Shown here: piece by piece, positions 49,501-59,401 of the stretch | Position numbering within the stretch: position 1 is the first letter of the stretch | Layout of the letters: each line of letters begins with the position of its first letter | Origin: Clytia hemisphaerica | Lineage: Eukaryota > Cnidaria > Hydrozoa > Leptothecata > Clytiidae | Reading direction: 5' to 3' | Assembly: GCA_902728285.1 (NCBI GenBank) | Contig: CACVBU010000346.1 | Coordinates: forward strand, 135,527 to 199,526 | Length of the DNA: 64,000 bases | The notes under the pieces: model-generated | What the model was told of the DNA's origin: nothing | Database searches by the model: none | Seen by the model: only the letters and a program-made list of their open reading frames with translations | Translations under genes and position numbers: made by a program

Positions 49501-50281
49501 ATTGGTGAAGCTCTCCTTTTGTTTTTGGAAGCCTTACCTGAACCAGTCATCCCATACAAATTTCATCAGCGATGTCACGACGCGTCCAATAATTACGTGC
49601 TCTGCAAACAGGTACGGACATCTGGCTTTTGTTCCTTCAGTCAGTTTTTACATGAAATTTTTTTGGTAATGTGTAAAATGCATCGAGACTGATTGTGTAA
49701 TGATTTGAAAACCCTACCAGTAAGGGAAAGAACATTAGCTAGGCACTTTAAAAATTTCCAGGACTTAATTAGTTTAGTAAAATCTAAACGACAGCGATTT
49801 GACGTAGTCTAGAGAAACAACTTCTATTTCAGTTTGTCATCTTTCTCTTCCCTAGATCATCACACAACTACCTGAATGCCACGCCAACGTCTTCCGATAT
49901 CTGACGTCATTCTTAAGGGAACTATTACGTCATAGTTTAGATAATAAATTGGATGCAAGAATGCTAGGTGAGTTGAATTTTCGTCCTTATTTATTGGTAT
50001 TAATACTTTTGAAGCTGGTTCCAATTTGTTGTGATCTATTTCTTGCACTCACTGCACCGATAGAGGATCCGCCTTTGTTTTTCTAAACACAAAGGGAGAG
50101 GAGATTCGCTTATACTACTACTGTACTGTTCTGTTCTTTTTTAGCAACGGTATTCGGATCTATCCTTTTGCGACCACCCTTAGAGCACGGCAAGAACTTA
50201 TCAAAACGAGCCGTGTCTCAAATCGCTCAAAAGAAAGCTCGTTTCGTATTTCATTTCTTAATCAACGACTTTCGAGAATGA
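34569..50281 (+). CDS. OCRL: OCRL/INPP5B-like inositol polyphosphate 5-phosphatase, 27 coding exons
   Basis: Exons: 34569-34625, 35822-35904, 36405-36502, 36637-36669, 37192-37296, 37724-37789, 38071-38145, 39890-40188, 41458-41747, 42128-42229, 42371-42485, 42874-42990, 43517-43624, 44113-44183, 44438-44549, 44861-44970, 45292-45427, 45858-45968, 46152-46220, 46883-46979, 47083-47207, 47366-47476, 47665-47787, 48012-48084, 49484-49611, 49856-49967, 50145-50281. All joins are in phase, about 1020 aa. Domains: PH ~20-130 ([17 protein letters not shown]); long linker to ~365; 5-phosphatase ~369-660 with [53 protein letters not shown] and SDHKP; ASH ~690-810; RhoGAP-like ~845-1020. The enzyme removes the 5-phosphate of PI(4,5)P2 on endosomes, Golgi and cilia. 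No C-terminal CaaX box, so more OCRL-like than INPP5B-like. The RhoGAP arginine finger is absent, as known for the family. A clathrin box, LIRLE, sits near residue 828. Least certain: exon 1 and the donor of exon 24. Confidence 0.94.
34749..35194. mobile_element. 446-bp MITE, CTTAGTAGGGGGAA-type ends (intron 1 of OCRL)
   Basis: The left end CTAGTAGGGGGAAATTTGT mirrors the right end ACAAATTTCCCCCTACTAAG. The left ~330 bases closely match 53455-53790, a second copy of the family. Internal landmarks are CACTTGTTATACATTTTTGG and GACGGTCTCAGGCAAAAATC. No ORF of note. Confidence 0.88.
35290..35670. repeat. Irregular tandem repeat with CAGAACACATC motif (intron 1 of OCRL)
   Basis: About four or five degenerate units of 60-110 bases, each ending in a variant of TAGAAA..TCAGAACACATC, with GAGACAGGGG(C)TATAATCAAG in the first two. 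No coding or RNA signal. Confidence 0.6.
41089..41388. mobile_element. 300-bp pogo/Tigger-like MITE (intron 8 of OCRL)
   Basis: Flanked by TA on both sides. Left terminus CAGTGGAGTCTCCATAACTC, inverted right terminus CGGTGGAGTCTATTTAAACTC; the form is typical of Tc1/mariner pogo-type ends. A shortened relative is at 9290-9431. Non-coding. Confidence 0.8.
43682..43932 (+). mobile_element. tRNA-derived SINE with 8-bp target duplication (intron 13 of OCRL)
   Basis: The head resembles a tRNA: A box TAGTGCAGTGGTAGAGC and B box GGGTTCAACCCCC at ~43689-43744. A ~180-base tRNA-unrelated body with CCTTCGGGT motifs follows and ends in ACTTACTTACTATAT. TCTATTAT is found directly before and after (43674-43681, 43933-43940). 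The sense orientation is the same as the host gene. Confidence 0.85.
43976..44059. mobile_element. 84-bp miniature element, GACCTACCTG ends (intron 13 of OCRL)
   Basis: Perfect 10-base terminal inverted repeats GACCTACCTG...CAGGTAGGTC. The left ~55 bases match the left end of the 915-bp element at 48449-49363 (GGAGGTCCTATAAATT, GTTCGTCCGTT), and the right end matches its right end. It looks like an internal-deletion derivative of that element. Confidence 0.82.
45522..45700. repeat. Dispersed repeat in OCRL intron 17, copy B
   Basis: Same orientation as 9112-9289, with the same hairpin pair (GAGGACGGTAAA / TTTACCGTC) and CATACATAAACTCGGTA near the end. Confidence 0.8.
46268..46743. mobile_element. 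476-bp palindromic MITE, TTA duplication (intron 19 of OCRL)
   Basis: Almost the whole element is one inverted repeat: AGCTTTTTTCACATG at the left end faces CATGTGAAAAAAGCT at the right end, and the arms match inward to about 46490/46545. TTA flanks both ends (46265-46267, 46744-46746), as expected of PIF/Harbinger-type insertion. One side has an extra ~15 bases near 46600. Transcripts would carry a ~220-bp hairpin in the intron. Confidence 0.88.
48449..49363. mobile_element. 915-bp element, GACCTACC...CAGGTAGGTC ends (intron 24 of OCRL)
   Basis: The terminal inverted repeats are the same family as the 84-bp element at 43976-44059. Internally there are loosely repeated blocks: AAATGTGACGGAGCCCGATT occurs at 48575 and 48898, with related text at 49012. 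The right third matches the inverted sequence at the window's left edge (1-180). No transposase is encoded; ORFs are short. Confidence 0.8.
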
Positions 50282-51344
50282 ATGAATTAAAGGTGCTCGA
50301 AAATTGGTGGGAAGCGGTTCGCAATTTGCTTTCCCTGACGCACTCAAAGACAGATAATGGGTCCTTTTAATGGCTACATAAACGTTACACAACATAGGAA
50401 GTACCTAAAGAGTCCCACTTTGTTCCAGTAAGTGTTCCAGCAAGCGTTGTTTTGTAGAAAGATCGCAAAGAAAAATAATGGGCGACAAATGAACCTATTT
50501 TCAAATGCTTTTTGGTTTCGCTGACGTCTTTTTATGATTCGTTTGACAAATAGTTAAAACCACAGTTTTGTGAGAACAGCAATAGAATCACTTGCACCGT
50601 ACTGCGTGTAAGAGAACACGAAATGTGTGTTGTAACACACTCGTAAAAACTATATATACAGATTTTAACTTTGCTTTTACAAAACTACATAGGGTAGAAA
50701 TACTCCTGTGGCTTTCAGGCTCTTTATCTAAGTATGTTTACTTTGCTTTATGCGCAGTTTCACTTTCCGATGTGTAAAACTTCTTTCCCCGTTGGGATAA
50801 AGCCACTGCCTTCACCTTCAAATGAGATCTCGTGAACAGTGTATCTTTCTTTACCTTTATAATTTGAATTCGTCGTCAATGGTTACGTGATTAGCACATT
50901 AAGTCCATCCCTTGCCACCCGCGCAATGCGAAATAACCGCTCTAGTACACTAAGAATATTTTTAAAACATTTTTATACTCTAATATAATATACAGTACAC
51001 TACTTTTTTTATTTTATCGCGAGTTTTTACCTAATCTATCTCCTTTGCCTTACTTAGTTCGTTTTAATATTGAATTTTGCGACTGTACATTAGTATTCAA
51101 TTTAATGCATGAGAAATTTCTGTAAATTTATTTTATGATTTGTCCTGTTTATATTTTCATGATTTCATCCTGATTGCTATTTTTCTGAAGATCACTCACC
51201 AATTCAATGAATTTCTTATTTTGATCTGATTTCTTCATCATCGAGGCCGCCAGGGGACCCAAAATTCACGCAATTAAGCAACTTTTTCGATTTTCACGTA
51301 TAATATTCACAAAAAATGTTCATTCAACGCTAACCTCTGAGGAT
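50282..51344. other. 3' flank of the OCRL-like gene
   Basis: AT-rich; the start presumably is 3' UTR. No clear AATAAA signal at the expected distance was singled out, and no other gene is visible. Confidence 0.45.
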
Positions 51345-51659
51345 ATGACATTTAGCTTTCCTTCTGTAAAGATAACCGCTGAGGGCCTCAACGTGAAGTT
51401 CCCTGATGTCTGTAAATGTCAGTTCTCTTCTAACGGTCCTTATTCAAGGCTAGAATGGTCTTATTCGCATCCAACAAAAGCGGTGACATTAACTGATGAA
51501 AAAGTCTTTTCACTATTTTTGGCGTTAAATTCGTTTGGCGCATTGATTGAGGCATTAGAGAGAGCTTCCCAACGAATCAAATTAGCATTTCGGAAAATTA
51601 AGCCCCTTACGACCATTAAGGAGGCTTTTGAGACCTTGTATAGAAAATTATTCCACTAA
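51345..51659 (+). other. 104-codon ORF of unknown status
   Basis: Starts with Met at 51345 and ends at a TAA. The product has a mixed composition, including SLFLALNSFGALIEALERAS and a basic C-terminal helix-like part (IKLAFRKIKPLTTIKEAFET). No domain, splice partner or promoter is recognised. It could be a decayed transposon fragment or chance; it is kept because it is longer and less repetitive than the other intergenic frames here. Confidence 0.2.
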
Positions 51660-51995
51660 AGTCCCTCATGGGGGGACAAATTCAAAATAGTCTCTCAGAG
51701 GGTTCCAAAATCAGTAAAATGGGGAATTTTCCCTCTCCAAAGGGTCAAGATTTTTCGAAAACATTTGGGAAACTTGCCCAAAATTTTCAGACAAATCTCT
51801 TAAAGGGTCTCAAAAACGTCAATTCTCTCAAAGTTCCTTGACATCGGACGTACCTGTCACCTCACATAACCTAGTATACCCCCTTCCAGACTGTTCTAGA
51901 GTGCATCTCACGTTTCTACTAGCTTTGTCCGACTGAAGTAGTCGCAGTAGTCCTCTACGACAACAACAATTTTCTTAAACCTAAACTTTTGTTAA

Positions 51996-52160
51996 TAGAC
52001 GATATCGGCTTCACATGTAAACTCAGATTTGACCCACGAGAATTGCCCAGAATGCTTTGTGCGGAAAGAATTTTACAGTGAACTTTTTTCCGCGCAAAGC
52101 ATTGTGGGCAATTCTCGGGGGTCAAATCTGAGTTTTCACGTTAAGCCGATATCGTCTATA
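51996..52160. repeat. ~165-bp near-perfect hairpin
   Basis: Two arms of about 70 bases: TAGACGATATCGGCTT...GAATTGCCCA...GCTTTGTGCGGAAA faces its inverse with a handful of mismatches, around a loop of ~20 bases near 52075. Probably a short palindromic MITE; flanks show no sure target duplication. Confidence 0.88.
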
Positions 52161-53071
52161 GCGGGGTTAAGTGTAGGGAGGAATTCGCCGCGACGAACAG
52201 AATATTTGGTAGGCTAGTGAAATACGCAACGTGATTGGTTGAAACTGACCGACTAGGCCAAGCATTTTTCGTTCGTGGTGGCGATTCGTGTCAAAGAATA
52301 GTCAATTAATTTCGATACTTAAATCAAAAGTTATTGGAATTTAATTTTTTATGACGTCATCAAAATAGCAAAAATCTACGCAAAATCGAGGTTTTTTGCG
52401 GATTACATTAAAGAAAGAAATTTTGGCGAGATTCTAATTTGGCGGATGAAGGACATTTTTGTCCAAAAAACGCCATTAATAAAAGGAAAAACCTGTTTTA
52501 AAGCTTGAAATAGCACACACTTGGGGAAGTAAATAGAGAAATTTAGATGGCGGGAATTTAATTTGGTGAATGACGGAAAAATTTAAATTTGGCGGGTTTT
52601 GGCCAAATTCGCCAAATCTGCCAAATTATCTTCCAGCCAAAATTTCTTCCTTTAATGTGAGCAAAATTTCTTAGTAAGGAAAACATCTGCCTAGACCATA
52701 GCCCGGGGTCCACTTAAAGCTTTTTTTATAGACTGGATGGCACGATTAAGTGGCCCGGTAGTATATGGTAATATGCTTTTGCCTAGGCGGACTGTAAAAC
52801 AGTCCGCCAGATTTTCTTCGTTTTTGCCAAGTAAAAAAAGAACAAAGCAATGTTTTTATTTGAAAACAAGTGATTCAAAATCTGTTATTGATGTTTGTTT
52901 CTCATGCTTAATTATATTTTTCAATTTCGAGTAGCTTTTTTGTTATTTGGATTTCAAATATTTTTTTCCAAAATGGCGAACTCGCCAAATGCTCCTAGTC
53001 TACTTCACTGGACTCAGTGTCATAAAAAAATTATCAAAAAGCAAAGTTCAGCCAAAAGTAGACTCTAGTCT
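52161..53071. other. Intergenic with a small perfect hairpin
   Basis: No gene. Holds GGCGGACTG-TAAAA-CAGTCCGCC at 52786-52808 (9-bp stem, 5-base loop) and several short phrases with GGCGGG...GCCAAATT. A phrase TGCCTAGACCAT at 52690 resembles the end of the adjacent larger inverted repeat. Confidence 0.5.
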
Positions 53072-53072
53072 A

Positions 53073-54541
53073 CCTAGACCATGAAGGTAATAAAGATAGA
53101 TGGAGAGTCAATGCCTTTTGTTCTATTCTGATTTGTCATCGGAAGCAAACAGCTGTTTGGTTGCTTTGGGAATAAGATGATTAATTTTGGGTATACTCGT
53201 GGGAATATTTAAGATGAATGAAAAGACATTACATTTTTATCGATAGATTTAAAAAAGAATTATGTGTTACGATTAGGAGCCTTGTATCGATCATTTTGTC
53301 AGATTATGAAAACCGCTGCCCACTTAGACCTGAAGATTTTAAGATAAGAAACTTTCAAAGATAATGTGATGCGACTCTCAATGTTCACAAAATGCCAGCC
53401 CAAAAATATATCCTTATGAAATTAATATTAAGCAGATAGTAGAGGGCATTTTGTAAAATCGCTCGACTGTTTTGTTAGAAGCACTTGTTATACATTTTTG
53501 GGAAGCTAAGGGGTAGGGGAATCGAAATTAATATGTTTCCAATTTTTTTTCGGGCACTTTGGTGTGATTTTCGGACAAATATGACGGTCTCAGGCAAAAA
53601 TCATAGGGTTAAAAATTAATGAAAATTTTAGCTCGAGAAAATGGAGACCTGTTGTGTATTTTTGGAAAGCTCTCAAAAAATTAGGATTAGAGATATATTG
53701 CAAGTATAAGTGATTTCATTACCTAACTCGGGATATTGAGCTTCAAAAAGCGCAAAAACTGGACAAAATAGCTGTTTCTGGCTGAAAAACACGGTTTTCA
53801 AGGGTTAATATCTCGAGTTAGGTACAGAAATCACCTATACTTGCAATATATCTCTAATCTTATTTTTTTGAGAGCTTTCCAAAAATATACAACAGGTCTC
53901 CGTTTTCTCCAGCTAAAATTTTCATTAATTTTTAACCCTATGATTTTTGCCTGAGACCGTCATATTTGTCCGAAAATCACACCAAAGTGCCCGAAAAAAA
54001 ATTGGAAACATATTAATTTCCATTCCCCTACCCCTTAGCTTTCCAAAAATGTATAACAAGTGCTTCTAACAAAATAGTCAAGCGATTCCAAAAAATCGAA
54101 CAAAATTCCCCCTACTAAGATATTCGACAAGAAAAATCGGATATCGAAAATTATTCAGTCGAGCTGGATGATATTCGACGAAGCGAAGCTTTATGCTCGC
54201 TGCTACAAAAGAGACTAAGATATTTTACTATCGGATATCTAAAAATATTCGACAGTGCGTTTTGCTTAGAGGTGGACGATAAATTCTTTTATCCTTATAT
54301 CAGTTGAAACTATTTCGACTCGCATTTTAACTAAGATTTCTCGCAAAATTAAGTTTTTTCAAAATCAATGGACCAGCCTCTTTCTGTTCTTATAAAGTTA
54401 TAAATTGATGTTTTTTGCTTCCAATGATGGTACATCAAAGAAAGGCCGCTTTGAATAGATTTATAAAAGATTTCAACGACCATTTAGGTCATTACCGAGA
54501 AGTTTTCTCTCCATCTGTATCTTTATTACCTTCTTGCCTAG
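53073..54541. repeat. Outer inverted repeat enclosing another MITE
   Basis: 53073-53113 (CCTAGACCATGAAGGTAATA then AAGATAGATGGAGAG) is mirrored at 54504-54541 with a few mismatches. Between them lie unique AT-rich sequence and a complete palindromic MITE, so an older ~0.8-kb element appears to have been hit by a younger one. Confidence 0.65.
53434..54119. mobile_element. ~690-bp palindromic MITE, CTTAGTAGGGGGAA-type ends
   Basis: The whole element is an inverted repeat centred near 53790; both arms carry CACTTGTTATACATTTTTGG and GACGGTCTCAGGCAAAAATC. The right end is ATTCCCCCTACTAAG; the left end is degraded. It shares one arm with the 34749-35194 copy. Confidence 0.88.
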
Positions 54542-55135
54542 ACTGAATCTTATTACTAGTATACCCTTCATTTGAGCACAAAATGAGTTTCTAGAAATGA
54601 TTTGTAACGTTACAAGCATTTTGACTCCGCCTTAATCCCTTGGGGCTCACTTGCAAGTATGATGCAACCATGTTAACACTTACTCTCGGGTACCTAATAG
54701 CAGGGGGATTGGAATAAGCAGGGGGTTGGAAAAAAACACAAAACTTAATAAGCGGGGGGGGGGCTGGAATAAATTTTTAGGAGGGTAATATGCAGAATTA
54801 AGACAAAAGAGGGAACGTTCAAAAATATTTTCCCAGAAAATGATGGTTTATATTAAATTTAGATGAAGAGATTTGCTCTTGAAAGTTTTAAAAGAAATTT
54901 ACAACACAACTTCACTCAAAAAATATTTACAAACTAAAATCAAATAAATGTTCAATCAGTAATCATTTTAAGAAATGACCATCAGTTAAGTAACTTGGCA
55001 TGGAATAACGATCCCTTCGTGATGAAAGATAAACTATCGAAGCCATTCAAAGTTAATAGCGTGGAAAGAAAATAAAGAACTTTTTGATAGACTCGATTGA
55101 ATGAATAAGTGAATAATAAAACAAAGAGTTTTTGT
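54542..55135. other. 3' flank of the zinc-finger gene
   Basis: AT-rich, with a long G run at about 54751-54763 and GGGGG tracts at 54703-54730. Part is presumably the 3' UTR of the reverse-strand zinc-finger gene. No other gene seen. Confidence 0.45.
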
Positions 55136-57888
55136 TTATTCATTTTCGGGGTTTGGATCACTGACGTCCTGTTGAATGAACCCTTCCACGTCCTGCGTGA
55201 TGTTCGTGTCTGTTTCATCTTGTGCTTGCACGCTAACACTGATGATCTGATGCGATTGTATTTCCATAGAACCTGTCAATTGAGCTCCCTCTCCTCCAAC
55301 GACTAACCCTTCCTCACCTGATGCTAAAACCTGTTCGTTAGCGACCGCCTGACTGACGCATTCCATGACGTAGGAAAGCGTGGCATTCGATTGAGGATTG
55401 TTGATGATTTCTTGCAGGCTAGCAGCTTCTTGTTGGTTTGCTTGAATGACTTGCAGTGCGACGAGAGCGGTTTCTGCTTGGACGGATGTTTCATCGTTGG
55501 CGTTGACGACCTCCATCTCAGTTTGCTCGACGAACCTTAACTCATTCTCTTCTTCCTCCTCCGTGTTGATGGTCAGCGTCTCACCTTCGTGTTGCATAGC
55601 AACCATGGGTTCATCGGTTTCCTCTTCATGCGCATGCGCTACGGCGGATTCCGTTTGAACAACTTCTTCTCCTTCCTTGATGACGTCATCATCTTCCTCA
55701 TCCATTACGACATCATCATCTAATTCGTCATCAGAAAGATTTTTCAACTGTCGCATCATTTCTTCTTTGGCTTTCAAAGTAGCTTTTCGCTTTTCTGCAC
55801 CTTTGTTCGTTGGAATGGCACATTTTCGCAAGTGAGCTTGCAGAATACTGCGCGCGCTAAAAGATTGTTCACAGCGCGTGCATTCGAATTCTTGTTTGTT
55901 TTGATGAGTCAGCATGTGGCGTTCGAGACGTTTCGCGCTGTTGAAGGAGCGATCACATTGTTCACAGTCGATGGCGTCCGGGGCGGCCATTTGCACACGC
56001 CCCGCCTTGTGATCCTGGATGTGTTTCTCAAAGCTTGATATCATTCGGAATTCACGTTTTCGACACAACTTGCAACGTAGTTTGACTTCTTGCGTTTTGG
56101 GATCAACGTATTTAATGGCTTGATCGCTGATCTGGTCGAGAGCTTCATCAGAGAGAGAATCTACTCGTTTTTTCTTGACTCGGGAGTGTCGGTCTTCGTC
56201 CGTTTCATTAGCATGAGTCTTCATGTGTTCGTCCAGTCGACCCTGAATTAAGCAAAATAAGAAAGAAAATCATGATAAAATGACATTTGAAATCATTTTG
56301 TCAGAAATTTGCATCTGACATGAACTGGTTCAAAATCATGGGCCTCGCTATAAGAAGACACGAGAGCAGTATGGCCCTACTGAAGAATTTAATAAAAACG
56401 ATAATAAGTTGTTTGTTTGGGAGTTTTCTCTAGAGCCTTTTTCATCAAAAACTTCAAATTATTTTATACCTTGTATGCGAAATCTTTTCCACATAGTTCA
56501 CAAATGTAATCATATCGATAGTCTGCTGCCAATTCTTTGTGCATCTGTTCCATATGTCTTCTGAGATACTTCCGATCCGGAACTTCCTTATCGCAGGCCG
56601 GACATTTTATTTTCTCGCGTAGTTCTGCATGTGTGTTTCGGTGGGCGATGAGATGTTGTTTGCGTTTGAAGGATGCGCCACACGTTTCGCAGATGTGATC
56701 ACGTGTTCCCGAATGACGCATGCTGTGGATGTAAACAGAGAATGGGGTGTGTAGGGTTTGTTTACAAACGTTACACTGATTGGTCTGATTTTTGTGATCA
56801 GACATACAATGATCTTTCAGTTCTGCTTGTACTTTGAAGTTCGTATGGCACACATCACAACGATAGTTTCGCTCTTGGTTGTGTGTTTGAACATGTTTGT
56901 GAAGATGTGAGCGTCGTTTACAAGTCAGGCCACAATACTGACATTGATAGTTGCGGTTATCTGAGTGAACCAACATGTGCGCTTTCAACTGACGCCCGAA
57001 CACAAATCTTTGTTTACAAATTCCACACATAAATTCACCAACGTTTTTGAAATGAACACTGAACTGATGTTCACGAAGCTTCTTTCGGTTAGACAACTTC
57101 TTCAAACAGAAGAAACATTCTTGTGGAAGTTTGGATGTTCCGTTAGGGAAGCGAACTCTTTTACGACGGAACGAGCTCAACGTTTCACGTGCGTTTGCTT
57201 CCAATTCTTCCATGCTAGCGTTGGAGTTTTCAATGTTTACCAAATCAAAACCATCCAATTGTAATGAAGAACTGTTGGCTTTCTTTCGCCAGGCCGCCTG
57301 ATGTGGTTTTAGTTCAACTTTGGGCGTGCTTTCGTTTGTAGCGGCGTTTTCGGCTTCAATGGTGGCTTCAAGAACGACATTCAAAGGGATTTCGATGTAA
57401 GTGTTCTCATCTTGTCCCTCCTCACCTTCGACTGCTTTCTCCACTTCACTATCCTTCATCACTTGTGCTAATATAGTGTGTGCTGCAGCTGTTACTGCGC
57501 TTTCATCCGTTGCTTCTACGGTAGAGTCTGTCGGTGTTTTAGCAGAAGATGTTGTATTTTTGGCCTTTATTTTGATTGTAGCGGGTGTAGATTGTGTTTC
57601 TGGTGCATCGCCTGCATTGCTGGCATTGGTTGTGGCAGCTGCTGTCAGTTCTGTCAAATTCAGATTGCCGTAGAAGGGAGCATTGGTTGATTTGGAGATG
57701 TTGGAAACAGCAATCTGAACCTTATTTGCATTTGAGGTGATTGTATGTGAGCTCTCCCCTGCATTGTTTGCATTTGTTAGATCATTCTGTGTGCGCCAGT
57801 ATGCTTCGATCAGTGTTTGGTGTTGGATAAGCTGGTGTTCAGGTAACCATGCTTCTTGCCATGTTACTTTGTAATAACGAATCCCATC
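55136..57888 (-). CDS. C2H2 zinc-finger protein, 11 fingers, chromo-like N-terminus (5' incomplete)
   Basis: Two exons (complement 56470-57888 and 55136-56242) joined by a GT-AG intron that splits the eighth finger; 841 residues, in phase throughout. The first exon opens after an acceptor at 57889 and reads DGIRYYKVTWQEAWLPEHQL, which matches the second half of a chromodomain (W-x3-W-x-P-x3-L). Next are ~200 Thr/Ala/Asn-rich acidic residues, then seven C2H2 fingers (from CFFCLKKLSNRKKLREH to CPACDKEVPDRKYLRRH), an eighth across the splice (CELCGKDFAYK|GRLDEHMKTH), three more (the last C2HC, CTRCEQSF...HLRKC), and a strongly acidic tail. Most likely a nuclear DNA-binding regulator; targets unknown. 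The start codon lies in an upstream exon not found here; the in-frame Met at 57900 is inside the intron. Confidence 0.9.
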
Positions 57889-59401
57889 CTGAAAATACAA
57901 AATACAAAATATTTTTCAAGCGTGTCAAACTTTAACTATAATTTTATGAAAACCAATAAAGGATAATACAGGGTTTTTATTCTAGAATGATTTTGAGGAC
58001 TTAATATTCACTTCTTTTGGTTATTTTTCTAAGATGAGTCAGGTTTAAGATTGTTCAATTGCATCAGCACAAAGAACCCAGGGTAACATTCATGAAAAAT
58101 GTTTACAGATACTAGTTTTCTGACCCCTAGAGTAAACAAATGAGGGATTCTGCCTCAGTTTTGTTTTTCGTTTTTTTTGTGATTTTCACAATGCAGTACT
58201 CTAGCAATTTATTCTTTTTTTCTAAACTATTGTGATTCAGAAATAATAGCATTACCAACGACCAATTATTTAATAAACTCCTAAATTAGGAGGTTCCTAT
58301 TACACCCTACATCATTCCGATTTCTATTCGGCTGAAAAATACACCGATACCACAGGTTTTGTGAATATTGACAAAAATATAGGTTATTTAATTGAAAATC
58401 CTCTTACTGCTAAGACGAAAAAGTGTGTTTTTATCTCAGCTGGAGAAAGAAAAGTTGCCACACTGACACAAAAGGACAAAAAATATCTGATGTCATCAAC
58501 ACTCTTCAACAACACAAATTTTGATGGAATAATGAAGGTCAGAGTCATTGATTGAGTGTTATATATATTTTGAAAAATAAATATGAAATCAGAAGGCTAG
58601 ACCAACTTACATTGTTGAATAATTAAATACTTTAGCATAAAAAACATTAAGGCTCATTATGCATAATTTGTGTTACAGACCTTTTCCTAGTCAATCTGCC
58701 ATTTTTTATAATGCAATAACTGTCATACTGGGAAACATCTCTCCTGAAATTTCTCACTAACCCAACCCCCACCTTTTCAAAAAATCTGAAAATCCTTACC
58801 GCTCCCAAAACCAGTCAGGAGTAATACCTTAAACAAGCCGTATACCTTGTTCAAGTAAGAATTCAAAATTTCTATTATTTGATACTTCCTATTTAGGAAG
58901 TAGTGGGAATATTTCCCAAACTAGGAAAAAGGGCACTCTCTCGTCTATACCATTGGAAAGAGCACAAAAAACTGGATTTCCATGGTGATTTTTAGAAAAT
59001 TCCACAGCTGGAATTGATCACAATCTTCAATTTTAAAAAACAACCTTAAAGTCAATTAAAATTTTTTTTGGCTTTTTTCGACAAATGTTCTTCCTTTTAT
59101 TGAAATTCATCCTTCTTTAATATGACAAGAGGTCATTTAGACAGCTAATTATAATTTTTAATGACTGAAACGAAAATAAAGATGCATCATGCAATTATGC
59201 TTCTGTTTAATTTGAAAGGTTGATTTTTTACACTTTTGACCACTTTCAGAAAGTTATTATTTTATTCAATTGACCATAACTTTTAATCTAATGAACTGAA
59301 TTTAAACAATGACTCATCAAAATTTAAGTTTATCTTTGTTCTCTCCAATGGGATAGGTACGTATATATGGTTCTTTTAAAATTTCTAGATTTCGAGAAAA
59401 T
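57889..59401. other. Intron or upstream region of the zinc-finger gene
   Basis: AT-rich. The missing 5' exon or exons of the zinc-finger gene should lie here or further right; I could not identify one. A 64-codon plus-strand ORF at 58361-58555 has no recognisable feature. Confidence 0.4.
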
